From NCBI GenBank assembly GCA_944323145.1, contig CALURJ010000001.1, forward strand, positions 124,001-188,000: 64,000 nt of DNA. The letters run 5' to 3'. Source of the stretch: Candidatus Gastranaerophilales bacterium (GTDB taxonomy: Bacteria > Cyanobacteriota > Vampirovibrionia > Gastranaerophilales > Gastranaerophilaceae). The position numbers and the translations under genes are program-made. The notes below the pieces were generated by a model. The model was not told the origin of the DNA and ran no database searches. It worked only from the letters and a program-made list of their open reading frames with translations. Shown in pieces: positions 53,775 to 62,298 of this stretch (the first letter of the stretch is position 1; each line of letters opens with the position of its first letter).

Positions 53775-54704
53775 TTATAATACACACGCAAGTATCATCA
53801 ATAATAATGTGCCTATCTGCATAGCTGTTGCCATATTTTGTGAAAATTTGTTTGAATCGTACTTGCTTGCGGTTTTTAGAGCTTTGTATGCACTTGAGAT
53901 TCGTCTTAATCTGTCGCTTTGAGTGTCATTATCAAATGTTGTTCCAAACATTGTACTTTCTAATCTGGCAAGTCTGTTGTCCATTGAATCCTGATTAAAG
54001 CTCTGTTTAAATATTGTTTTTTCAACAGAAGCGAGATTTATTCTTACAGGTTTTTGATGACTTGCATTATATGCGTCATAATCAAATTCCGGCGGCTGAT
54101 ATTCCGACAAGTTATAGTTTTTATCAAGAGGAATTGACTCGCCGTCATAGTATTCATTTGAATCCTGAGCTATACTGTTATTCATAAGTGAATCCGGTTT
54201 TATTTTAGCCTGCAGCCTTTCAACACGAGAGGCAAAAGCGTCTTTGTCATAAGTTTGTCCGAGTGCTTCTTTTTCCAGTTTTGCAAGTCTGCTGTTTAAA
54301 TCCTTATTTTTAAACTCTTGTTTAAAAAGTTTTTTCTCTAGTTCGTTTACAGAAGGATAATCAACATTGGCTCCGGCAGGAGGCATTTTTTCTTCTGCAA
54401 TGGTTTCTCTGTAGTCGTCTTCTTCCGCGAAGGTGTCTTCTTTAGGTGTTATTTCTTGTCCTAAAAGTTCGGCCGACATATCTTTATTCAGCTTTGCAAC
54501 CCTTTCGGATACAGCCTGATTTGTTTTTGACTGTCCGTAGACGCTCTGCTCTATTCTGTCGAGGCGTGATGCGTCATCGGATGTTGTATATGTAAAACCG
54601 TATAAAGAATTTTCTATTTTATCAAGAATTTGTGAGTACTGGCCGGCTGCTGCGCAGCCGTTTATACTTAATATAATGCATAAGGAAATAACAAATTTTT
54701 TCAT
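53775..54704 (-). CDS. Putative lipoprotein with six RLxxLE half-repeats
   Basis: The start at 54704 follows AAGGAG by 9 nt (the frame opens further upstream). The 309-residue product has a lipobox (I-N-G-C at residue 17). It then has three tandem units, each made of two about 24-residue halves of the pattern [L/I/M]-[Y/F]-[G/K]-x2-[F/Y]-x-D-x4-R-L-x-R-L-E, for example around SRLDRIEQSVYG, SRLAKLEKEALG and NRLARLESTMFG. A C-terminal TM helix (about 290-308) ends the protein. I cannot match the repeat to a named family. It is probably an envelope scaffold. Confidence 0.7.
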   Translation of the reverse strand: MKKFVISLCIILSINGCAAAGQYSQILDKIENSLYGFTYTTSDDASRLDRIEQSVYGQSKTNQAVSERVAKLNKDMSAELLGQEITPKEDTFAEEDDYRETIAEEKMPPAGANVDYPSVNELEKKLFKQEFKNKDLNSRLAKLEKEALGQTYDKDAFASRVERLQAKIKPDSLMNNSIAQDSNEYYDGESIPLDKNYNLSEYQPPEFDYDAYNASHQKPVRINLASVEKTIFKQSFNQDSMDNRLARLESTMFGTTFDNDTQSDRLRRISSAYKALKTASKYDSNKFSQNMATAMQIGTLLLMILACVL

Positions 54705-54843
54705 AACAAAAAACTCCTTATGCATAGGATAAAGTTGAATGTCATAGAAAACCATTCAACAGAGTTGTGATTTGAAAAAAGTTATATTTACGTAAAAAAT
54801 CGTAGAACTTTAGCAGTAAAAAAATATTTACATTGTCTTTTTC

Positions 54844-54865
54844 TCCCTCCCTGATAAGGGAGGGA
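54844..54865. repeat. REP-like perfect hairpin
   Basis: A 9-bp perfect inverted repeat with a 4-nt GATA loop (54844-54852, 54857-54865) is followed by GGTGGG. Only one copy is seen here; similar short GC-rich hairpins are common as dispersed repeats. The rest of the 318-nt gap (54705-55022) is AT-rich and holds the promoter at 54897. Confidence 0.45.
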
Positions 54866-54896
54866 AATGGTGGGTAAAATATAATATTAAAAAATC

Positions 54897-54925
54897 TTTA
54901 CAAATGCCTGAAACTCTGTCATAAT
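54897..54925 (+). promoter_or_regulatory. Promoter of the 55023 gene
   Basis: TTTACA (54897-54902), a 17-nt spacer and CATAAT (54920-54925) would start a leader of about 90 nt. Confidence 0.6.
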
Positions 54926-55022
54926 GCCTCATAGCATAGCATGCAGGCATACGTGTAAATAATTTAAACCTTTTCGGTTTTATATATATGTAAGGGAAAA
55001 TTGAAAAAAGGAAAGGTTAGAT

Positions 55023-56177
55023 ATGCCTTATTATTACAACAGCGGTTTTAGTTATGTCCCGTTTACATCCGGCTATATGCCTCTTCAAAATCAGGTTGCT
55101 GCTAAGCCTCAACAAGCAGCAGCTGCGGAAACTCCTAAAAAAGAAAATAGTTTTGCAAATAAAGATTTGTTGTGGGCCGGAATTATCGGACTTGCAGTTT
55201 TAGGTACTTATTTAATTACTCGTGGTCATTATAAAGCAAAAATACCGGCACAGACGGTATCTCAAGCAGCATCTCAAACAGTATCCGCAGGACAGGCTGC
55301 CGGACAGATGGCTCAAGAGGTCGCAGAACAAGTCGCAAAACCAATTCCGGAATCTGTAAATACATTTTTAGCGTCATATAAACCTTTTAGCGGTGTTGAA
55401 AATGTTGCAGAAGGTGTTATGCCAAACATTACACAGGTCGGTTCCAGAACCCGTGCAGAATTTTTAACAACTGTTGATGGGCAACCGGTTAGAGATATAG
55501 TTATTTTTAACGATAAAGGCACTGCTGTATCAAGATTTTTGGAAACAACAAAACCATGGGGCGACAATGGTATTAAGAAAGTACGTCAGGCATTTAGGTT
55601 AAATGAAAAAGGCGAACAGACACTCGTTCAAACAAGTGATAGATGTAGAGGTGTCCCTGTTCTTTCCGACTGTGGTGGGCGTGTAAAAATGAACAACACG
55701 CGCGATTGGATAACTATTAACAATCATGAAGTAAATAAATGTCCTGAAAATCTGCCAAACGGTGAAATTGACCCAAATTCAAATGTATGGGGGGTTACAA
55801 TTAGACGTGAATATGATAAAACTTCAGGACGTCTTGTTTATGCTAACAATAATAGAACTTATATGAATAATGCTGGAGATCCAATTGTTGATTGTTTTGA
55901 AAACGAAAGATATTTTGCTTATGATAAAGCAGGAAATCTTGCCGGGATTTTTGAGAAAAATCCTAAAAAAGAATTTACGGTGCGAAAGGATTATGTATAT
56001 CATACCGTAGAAAACGGCCAAATTGTAAGTTCCCGTAAGGCAAATGAAGGCGATCGCTTAATACTCCGCTCCTATAATGACTGTGACAGGAACCAGATAG
56101 AACATACTTTGTCTGACGATGAGATTGCAAATTTCGCTGATTATTTTAGCTCAGGAATAAGAACAAAGTTAGATTAG
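55023..56177 (+). CDS. Unknown single-TM protein
   Basis: This 384-residue product begins MPYYYNSGFSYVPFTSGY, then has an Ala/Gln-rich stretch and a TM helix (about residues 49-66). A linker rich in Gln, Ala and Ser follows, then a C-terminal domain (about 120-384) of beta-strands with repeated Y-D-K-x-G-x-L-type turns, as in RHS/YD-like beta-repeats. No family match can be made. AGGTTAGAT precedes the ATG. Confidence 0.6.
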   Translation: MPYYYNSGFSYVPFTSGYMPLQNQVAAKPQQAAAAETPKKENSFANKDLLWAGIIGLAVLGTYLITRGHYKAKIPAQTVSQAASQTVSAGQAAGQMAQEVAEQVAKPIPESVNTFLASYKPFSGVENVAEGVMPNITQVGSRTRAEFLTTVDGQPVRDIVIFNDKGTAVSRFLETTKPWGDNGIKKVRQAFRLNEKGEQTLVQTSDRCRGVPVLSDCGGRVKMNNTRDWITINNHEVNKCPENLPNGEIDPNSNVWGVTIRREYDKTSGRLVYANNNRTYMNNAGDPIVDCFENERYFAYDKAGNLAGIFEKNPKKEFTVRKDYVYHTVENGQIVSSRKANEGDRLILRSYNDCDRNQIEHTLSDDEIANFADYFSSGIRTKLD

Positions 56178-56205
56178 GTATAAAAGTTTGAACTTTAACT
56201 CGGTT

Positions 56206-56233
56206 ATCGCGCACAGGGTGCGCGATTTCTTTT
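56206..56233 (+). terminator. Terminator after the 55023 gene
   Basis: A GC-rich stem (56206-56213 with 56219-56226) with loop CAGGG runs into TTCTTTTTC. Confidence 0.8.
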
Positions 56234-56264
56234 TCTTCCCTCTTGAGGAAAAAATAAAATCGTT

Positions 56265-57458
56265 CTAATGTCTCAATCTTTTCAATGCCTCGAGTTCATC
56301 CTGAAATGGCGATAAATTAGTTAATTTTTCAATTATTCCGGGCATTTTTTCGCATACATAATCAATTTCAGCTTCTGTTGTGAATTTGCTCAAAGAAAAT
56401 CTTATGCTGCCGTGAATTGCCGTGAACGGAACATTCATCGCTCTTAACACGTGAGACGGCTCAAGTGAACCTGATGTACAGGCGCTTCCCGAACTTGCGC
56501 AAATTCCCAAGTCGCTCAAATGAAGAAGAATAAGCTCCCCTTCAATGTATTCAAAACCGATGTTTGTTGTGTTGGGAACTCTGTTTGCTACTCCCGTGTT
56601 CAATCTTGCGTTAAATATGTTTTTAACAATATTTTGTTCAAGTTTGTCACGAAGTCTTTTAACTTCTGTTGCCTCATATTTCAAATGGTCTGTTGCAAGT
56701 TCAGCCGCTTTTGCCATCCCGACAATGTAAGGAACGTTTTCTGTTCCTGCACGTTTCCCGCGTTCCTGATGACCGCCGATAATTAAAGGTGTTATTAATG
56801 TTTTTGAATTTACATAAAGTGCACCGATACCTTTTGGAGCGTGGAATTTATGTCCTGAAATTCCGACCAAATCAGCACCCATCGCCTGAACATCAATCGG
56901 AATTTTACCTGATACCTGAACTGCATCCACAAAGAATTTAGTTTCTTTATTTTTTGATTTGATGATTTCCGATATTTTTTCAATCGGGAAAATTACACCG
57001 GTTTCGTTGTTGGCGTACATTATTGAAACAAGCGCCGTATCATCTGTAATAGCTTCTTCTAACTGCGCTAAATCAAGCTCTCCGTTAGAATTTACCCCTA
57101 TATAGTCTACTCTGTAACCTTCTTTTTCCAGTGTTTGGTACAAATTCAAAACGCACGGGTGTTCAACTTTTGTTGTTATAATGTGGCGTTTGTTTTTATT
57201 CATGTTTAGCACACCGCGAATTGCTGTGTTTGCACTTTCAGAACCGCAGGAGGTGAAGATTATTTCTTTTTCGTCTTTTGCGTTAAAGAAATCTTTCATA
57301 ACGCCTCTTGCATCTCTTACTGCATGGTTTGCACGTTTTGCAAAATCATAAACGCTTGAAGGGTTAGCATATTCGTCTTTTAAGTATGGAAGCATTGCCT
57401 CTAAAACTTGCGGGTCAACCTTTGTTGTTGCGTTATTGTCTAAATATATTAAATTCAT
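56265..57458 (-). CDS. nifS: Cysteine desulfurase NifS
   Basis: This 397-residue PLP enzyme starts YLDNNATT. It has the PLP Lys in SGHKFHAPKG and the sulfur-accepting Cys in SSGSACTSGSLEPSHVL. It takes sulfur from Cys for Fe-S assembly. nifU is directly upstream, with one base of overlap, so this is a NIF-type system used for general Fe-S clusters. Confidence 0.95.
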   Translation of the reverse strand: MNLIYLDNNATTKVDPQVLEAMLPYLKDEYANPSSVYDFAKRANHAVRDARGVMKDFFNAKDEKEIIFTSCGSESANTAIRGVLNMNKNKRHIITTKVEHPCVLNLYQTLEKEGYRVDYIGVNSNGELDLAQLEEAITDDTALVSIMYANNETGVIFPIEKISEIIKSKNKETKFFVDAVQVSGKIPIDVQAMGADLVGISGHKFHAPKGIGALYVNSKTLITPLIIGGHQERGKRAGTENVPYIVGMAKAAELATDHLKYEATEVKRLRDKLEQNIVKNIFNARLNTGVANRVPNTTNIGFEYIEGELILLHLSDLGICASSGSACTSGSLEPSHVLRAMNVPFTAIHGSIRFSLSKFTTEAEIDYVCEKMPGIIEKLTNLSPFQDELEALKRLRH

Positions 57459-58312
57459 TATTCAACCTCCACAACTTCGATATTTGAATCAACTGTATCC
57501 TTCAGTGTTTTTTCAACAAACGCTTTGAGTGTCAGGTGGGAATTTTTACAGCCCGAGCACTTCCCGCGAAGTTTTACCATAACCTTATTTCCGTCTATAT
57601 CAACCAGTGTGATATCGCCGCCGTCTTTTCTCAGTTCCGGCGAAATTTGGTTTTCAATAACATTGTTAATCTTCAAAATCTTTTGAGCGGGGCTTAGAGT
57701 TGAAGCTGTTTTTTCTTCCTGCTCTTCTTTTTTATAGTAGGTGTTGATAATATCTTGAATTAAACCTTTGCATTTCCCGCAGGCACCGCCGGCTTTTGTA
57801 TAATTTGTAATTTCTTCAACGGTTTTCAATCCGTTCATTTTTATTGCATCCCAGATTACATTTTCAGTAATTCCAAAGCAGTTGCATACAATTTTTTCAC
57901 GCTTCTTGTTTGCTTCTTCTTCATTTCTGATGTCATCAAGGTCAGTATAATCGTCATAATTTTTTAATGCATCTTCCAATGCTTCATAGCCCATAACAGA
58001 GCAATGCATTTTTTCCGGAGGAAGTCCGCCTAATTGGTCTGCAATATCTTTGTTTGTAATTTTTTTTACTTCTTCAATCGTTTTCCCGATAATCATTTCA
58101 GTTAAAATGCTCGAACTTGCAACGGCAGAACCGCAGCCGAAAGTCTGAAATTTAGCATCAGTTACAATTCCGTCTTTAATTTTTAAATATATTTTCAGTG
58201 AATCGCCGCAGGCTAATGAACCTGCTTCGCCGATAGCATCTGCATTATCAATTTTCCCGACATTTCTCGGGTTTCTGTAATGATCTATAACTTTATCTGA
58301 GTAATCCCACAT
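57458..58312 (-). CDS. nifU: NifU Fe-S scaffold (three-domain)
   Basis: This 284-residue protein has three parts. An IscU-like N-terminus has G-S-L-A-C-G-D, F-G-C-G-S-A-V-A-S and M-H-C-S-V-M. A BFD-like [2Fe-2S] region follows at about 140-190, with C-N-C-F-G and G-G-A-C-G-K-C. A C-terminal NifU domain has C-S-G-C-K-N-S. It holds clusters made with NifS. AAGGATAAAG precedes the ATG. Confidence 0.96.
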   Translation of the reverse strand: MWDYSDKVIDHYRNPRNVGKIDNADAIGEAGSLACGDSLKIYLKIKDGIVTDAKFQTFGCGSAVASSSILTEMIIGKTIEEVKKITNKDIADQLGGLPPEKMHCSVMGYEALEDALKNYDDYTDLDDIRNEEEANKKREKIVCNCFGITENVIWDAIKMNGLKTVEEITNYTKAGGACGKCKGLIQDIINTYYKKEEQEEKTASTLSPAQKILKINNVIENQISPELRKDGGDITLVDIDGNKVMVKLRGKCSGCKNSHLTLKAFVEKTLKDTVDSNIEVVEVE

Positions 58313-58420
58313 AGTCTTTATCCTTATTTATCTCACACATAATTATATTTTATCTCAAAAACTTTAGAGGGAATACATATTTAATATAAAATTAATTATT
58401 TTATATTTAGCTATGTTTTT

Positions 58421-58479
58421 GTCATGCTGAATTTATTTCAGCATCTCTGAAAGATTTTGAAACGAGTTCAGAATGATGT
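58421..58479. repeat. Dispersed palindromic repeat element
   Basis: GTCATGCTGAATTTATTTCA on one side and AAACGAGTTCAGAATGATG on the other form an imperfect palindrome with a short core. It is of the kind found as dispersed GTCATTCTGAAC-type repeats in many AT-rich genomes. Its right arm supplies the last codons and stop of ldcA. Confidence 0.65.
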
Positions 58480-59271
58480 AAAGCCGTATGGTATAGTTGC
58501 TTTTTTCGCAGAATGTGATGCAGGAAAATTCTTTATCAACGGTAATCCTAAATCTTCAAAGATATAATAAATGTCGTCAACGCCCAAAAAGTCACCGATT
58601 GCTATTGCTTTAGTATTTTTGCGGATTTTTTCTATATTGAAGAGCTGCGTAACCATTTTATCTATTTTGTAAGGCGGTTCGTTCAAATCTTCCAAAAATA
58701 GGGTAAATTCAAAATCCGGAATAAAATCCTGACCGCAAAGAGAAACAAGTGTTGACAAATTCCCGCCCCAGAATGTACCTTCATAATCAAATTTGCCGGT
58801 CGTTACTGCTTCAAAAAATTTATTGATTGTGTATCCGCATAAATTTTCCTCTCCAAAGTCGCTTAAAATCATTGGACCAGAGAAAGTCGCAAGTCCTGCA
58901 TATTTTAGAAACATTGCATTAAGTGCTGTAATATCAGAGTAGCCGCAGAAAATTTTAGGATTTTTGCGGATTAAATCATAGTCTATTTTGTTAATAAGTC
59001 TGATTGCTCCGTAACCGCCTCTCAGGCAGATTATCGCATTTACGGATTTGTCTGAAAACATTTTATGAAGCGCGTCAAGTCTTTCACTGTCGCTACCTGC
59101 AAGATATCTGTTTTTTGAATAAACATTATCGGATAATTTAACCTTGTAGCCTTTGTTTTCAAAGAATGTAACGGCACGTTTCAGGTTTGTATCATCTTCC
59201 ATAGCTCCGGAAGTTGCGAGAATTCCGATTGTGTCACCATCCTTTAGCAATGCAGGTTTAATTATCTTCAT
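58468..59271 (-). CDS. ldcA: LD-carboxypeptidase LdcA (S66), C-terminus shortened
   Basis: This 267-residue protein has the S66 fold. DTIGILATSG at the N-terminus and the nucleophile Ser in FCGYSDITAL are present, then the Glu in LFLEDLNEPPYKID and a His in FPASHSAKKATIPYG. It trims D-Ala from the murein stem in relatives of about 300 residues. The normal ending after I-P-Y-G is replaced by F-T-S-F-stop, encoded by the repeat. The triad is intact. AAAGGAAA precedes the ATG. Confidence 0.88.
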   Translation of the reverse strand: MKIIKPALLKDGDTIGILATSGAMEDDTNLKRAVTFFENKGYKVKLSDNVYSKNRYLAGSDSERLDALHKMFSDKSVNAIICLRGGYGAIRLINKIDYDLIRKNPKIFCGYSDITALNAMFLKYAGLATFSGPMILSDFGEENLCGYTINKFFEAVTTGKFDYEGTFWGGNLSTLVSLCGQDFIPDFEFTLFLEDLNEPPYKIDKMVTQLFNIEKIRKNTKAIAIGDFLGVDDIYYIFEDLGLPLIKNFPASHSAKKATIPYGFTSF

Positions 59272-59296
59272 AATGTTTTCCTTTTCGCTGTTATCT

Positions 59297-59305
59297 TGTT
59301 ATAAT
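59297..59305 (+). promoter_or_regulatory. Extended -10 of dnaX (leaderless)
   Basis: TGTTATAAT ends 6 nt before the dnaX ATG at 59312, and no ribosome site fits in TTTACC. Confidence 0.6.
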
Positions 59306-59311
59306 TTTACC

Positions 59312-61192
59312 ATGAATGAAAAATACATACCTTTATACAGAAAATACCGCCCGCAAAGGTTAGAAGAAGTTGTCGGGCAGGAACATATTAAAAAAGCTTT
59401 AAAAAATGCGATTGAACTTAATAAAATTTCTCATGCATATCTTTTTACGGGGCCAAGGGGTACCGGAAAAACTTCTACCGCCCGTATTTTTGCTAAATCT
59501 CTGAATTGTAAAGAGGGGCCGACAATCAATCCTTGCGGAGTTTGCGAAAATTGTATTGATATCACAAATTCAACTCCAATGGATGTTATAGAAATTGATG
59601 CTGCAAGTAACAGAAAAGTCGAAGATGCGCAAAATATTCTTGAAAAGGTTATGTATGCTCCTGTTAACAGCAGGTATAAGATTTATATTATAGACGAAGT
59701 TCACATGCTTTCTACGACAGCGTTTAACGCACTTTTGAAAACTCTTGAAGAACCGCCGAAAAATGTTATTTTCATACTTGCTACGACAGAAGTTCATAAA
59801 GTCCTTGATACGATAAAAAGCCGCTGCCAGAGGTTTGATTTTAAGCGTATTACAACTGACGATATTGTTAAACATTTGAGATATATTGCTGATAACGAGA
59901 AAATTAACATAACTGATGATGCTTTATATACAATTGCAAAAAATTCTGCGGGCGGGATGCGTGATAGTATTGCTCTGCTCGATCAGTTGAGTGTGTTAGA
60001 CGGTGATGAGGCTATTTCAACTGATGATATAAACAATCTTCTCGGGCGTCTTTCATTTGATACGTTAAATTCTCTTGCGGACAAAATTGTTAATTCAAAA
60101 CCGCAGGAGGCTATTGAAGAGTTGGAAAAGATTTACAACTCGGGTAATGAGCCTGTACAAATTCTCACTAATTTGATGGATTATCTGAAAAATCTGCTAA
60201 TTGTTAAAAATTGCAGAAAAGAAATAGTGTTTGAATTAACTCAGGCTAACGATGCACAGGTTAAAGCTATGACAGCGCAGTCTGAAAATATTGAAACTCA
60301 TCAGATTGTTTTTCTTATTGATAAATGCTCTGAATATATTAAAGAGTTAAAACTTACTAATAATCCGCGTTTGTGGCTTGAAGTTGCAATAATTGACCTT
60401 GCAAATCTAACTGAAAATACATCTCTGCTGGAACTTCAAAATAGAATTGCAAGATTAGAAAGCGGAAATGTTCAACCTGTTAAAGTTTCTGCTTATAAAA
60501 CAGCTCCAGCCCCTGTTATGAAGTCTGAAATGCAAAGGACAGAACATGCAAAACCGGATATAGTCTTGCATAAAGAAGAAGAAAAGGTTCAAGCGACGGA
60601 GAAGCCTCAAGAAAAAGAGCCTGTTTCTTCTGAACCAAAGGCTGAAAGTGCTCACAATACAGATGATTTTTCACCGATGCCGATGTCAAAACACTCTGAC
60701 GGAGCTGATATTGCTGTTTTGTGGGGAAGACTGCTTGATAATGTGCACAGTGCTCCAACACGTGCATTACTGAAACAATGGGCTAATCCTGTTAAAATTG
60801 AGCCTGATGAAACAGTTTTGACAATGAAAAATGAGATTTTCTTAAATCAGGTTCAAAGCGGTTCTAAAAAACAGGCAGTTGTTGATGCTGTTAATTCTTT
60901 GTTCTCACAGGAAAATTCAAATGTGGTTATAAGGCTTCCTCATGCCGATGATATTCAGATAAAACCGGTTCAGCCTGCCACGAAGAATATAGAAGCACCT
61001 AAACCAAAGCCTTCACCGGTTATGAAATCTGTTCAAATGGAGCCAGAGGTTTCTTCAGATGAAGTAGAAGAATTGAAAGAAGATGTTCAGACCAACGTAG
61101 AGTCCGAAAGTGCATCAAAAATTACCAATTCTTTACATTCTGATAATGTAAATATGGTAATTGATGTATTTGAAGGTAAAGTTATTGATTAA
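59312..61192 (+). CDS. dnaX: DNA polymerase III gamma/tau subunit
   Basis: The start is M of MNEKYIPLYRKYRP (59312), after an extended -10; earlier in-frame codons lie on the other side of that box. The 626-residue AAA+ clamp-loader subunit has the P-loop GPRGTGKTSTA. The zinc cluster is C-(x8)-C-G-V-C-E-N-C, and IIDEVHML and the sensor block TTEVHKV follow. A long Lys/Pro/Glu linker (about 400-500) precedes the C-terminal domain. No clear slippery heptamer was found. Confidence 0.96.
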   Translation: MNEKYIPLYRKYRPQRLEEVVGQEHIKKALKNAIELNKISHAYLFTGPRGTGKTSTARIFAKSLNCKEGPTINPCGVCENCIDITNSTPMDVIEIDAASNRKVEDAQNILEKVMYAPVNSRYKIYIIDEVHMLSTTAFNALLKTLEEPPKNVIFILATTEVHKVLDTIKSRCQRFDFKRITTDDIVKHLRYIADNEKINITDDALYTIAKNSAGGMRDSIALLDQLSVLDGDEAISTDDINNLLGRLSFDTLNSLADKIVNSKPQEAIEELEKIYNSGNEPVQILTNLMDYLKNLLIVKNCRKEIVFELTQANDAQVKAMTAQSENIETHQIVFLIDKCSEYIKELKLTNNPRLWLEVAIIDLANLTENTSLLELQNRIARLESGNVQPVKVSAYKTAPAPVMKSEMQRTEHAKPDIVLHKEEEKVQATEKPQEKEPVSSEPKAESAHNTDDFSPMPMSKHSDGADIAVLWGRLLDNVHSAPTRALLKQWANPVKIEPDETVLTMKNEIFLNQVQSGSKKQAVVDAVNSLFSQENSNVVIRLPHADDIQIKPVQPATKNIEAPKPKPSPVMKSVQMEPEVSSDEVEELKEDVQTNVESESASKITNSLHSDNVNMVIDVFEGKVID

Positions 61193-61202
61193 GGAGTTAA
61201 AT

Positions 61203-61553
61203 GTGAAAATTCAAAACATAAATTCTGTTAATTTTGGCAAATATAATATAACGTCTAAAGTAGAGTCAGGCGAAGAAGATTTTAGATACTTATCTGAAAA
61301 TAACAAATTACTTGTTATTTATGATATGCTACAGGAGCAAAAAGAGACTTTGCATAGTTTATCAAACAAGCAGTATGACAGCCAGGAAGAGTTAAAAAAT
61401 GATTTAAAGAAATTATCTTTAAATCAGCAAAAAATGCATAAATCAGCAATGCAGGCAGCAATTTGGATGTCATCACAAGCAAAATTTAATGACACTGCAG
61501 ATGCAATAAGCGATCAATTATATTATGGCAAAAAAATTGATATTGTAGGCTAA
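61203..61553 (+). CDS. Small protein with N-terminal VNFG motif
   Basis: Start GTG at 61203 follows AAGGAG by 6 nt. The 116-residue product begins MKIQNINSVNFGKYNI and is otherwise helical, charged and Gln/Lys-rich. The N-x-N-x-V-N-F-G start may be a lineage tag of these organisms, but I see it clearly in only this gene here. It lies 10 nt after dnaX. Confidence 0.55.
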   Translation: MKIQNINSVNFGKYNITSKVESGEEDFRYLSENNKLLVIYDMLQEQKETLHSLSNKQYDSQEELKNDLKKLSLNQQKMHKSAMQAAIWMSSQAKFNDTADAISDQLYYGKKIDIVG

Positions 61554-61570
61554 GTTATTTATAAGTTTTT

Positions 61571-62233
61571 CTATGATGACCAATTTATATTTCTCTGAAT
61601 TATTTTTGCCGGATTTCCTGCAATCGAAACATTGGTTTCTTCAAACTGTTTGGCAACTACCGCACTTGTACCGATAATTGAATCTTTTTTGACATGTGCT
61701 CGTTTTAGTATTGTTGCGTTTAATCCAACCCAAACATGATCTTCTATAACAACATTGCCGGATAAGGATTTGTAGGTGTTTGTGCTGAGATCTATAATCT
61801 TATGAGCAGTTCCGTCGCCGCATCTTATAGTTATTCCATCTGAAAACATGCAGTCATTACCTATAATGAGACTTGACCTATAATCAACAAAAGCATTTGT
61901 ACTACCGCAATAAAAATTTTTACCGATTATCAATTTTGAATGATTGATTAGTTCTGCAGTAAAATTATTAATGTTGCTGTTTTGACCAATTTCGACAACA
62001 CAGTTACTCCTAATTAAAATTTTGCAATTGTTAAAATTGTTTATTGGTGAATGTAGAATTATTTTAGAGTTTTTCCCTTCAAATTTTACATCCAGCCCTT
62101 TGATTTTTTTGACCTTTCTCCTTAACCCGTTTTCGTCAATCAGGATAATTTTATTGTTATTTATGGCAAAACTCAACTTAATAAACAAAATATTAATAAT
62201 TAATCTATTCTTAATTCTTTTAATTTTTATCAT
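61571..62233 (-). CDS. Left-handed beta-helix acyltransferase
   Basis: This 220-residue protein has hexapeptide repeats over about 80-215 (LIIGKNFYCGS, LIIGNDCMFSDGI, NVVIEDHVWVGLNATI). An early conserved DGxxxR-like start precedes them and AGNPAKII ends the domain. It is an O-acetyltransferase-like enzyme for sugars or lipids. TATAAT lies 6 nt before the ATG with no ribosome site. Confidence 0.85.
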   Translation of the reverse strand: MIKIKRIKNRLIINILFIKLSFAINNNKIILIDENGLRRKVKKIKGLDVKFEGKNSKIILHSPINNFNNCKILIRSNCVVEIGQNSNINNFTAELINHSKLIIGKNFYCGSTNAFVDYRSSLIIGNDCMFSDGITIRCGDGTAHKIIDLSTNTYKSLSGNVVIEDHVWVGLNATILKRAHVKKDSIIGTSAVVAKQFEETNVSIAGNPAKIIQRNINWSS

Positions 62234-62239
62234 TTAATT

Positions 62240-62245
62240 ATTATA
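62240..62245 (-). promoter_or_regulatory. -10 box of the LbH gene (leaderless)
   Basis: TATAAT on the minus strand ends 6 nt before the ATG at 62233. Confidence 0.5.
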
Positions 62246-62298
62246 ATTTAAAATTTTATTTTAGGGAAGTTTATTAGAGACAAATATTTCTTAAACAT

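Noticed and set aside
60590-60620. A-rich stretch in dnaX as a programmed frameshift for gamma
   Set aside because: No A-AAA-AAG type heptamer with a downstream stem was seen, so a tau/gamma switch cannot be supported.
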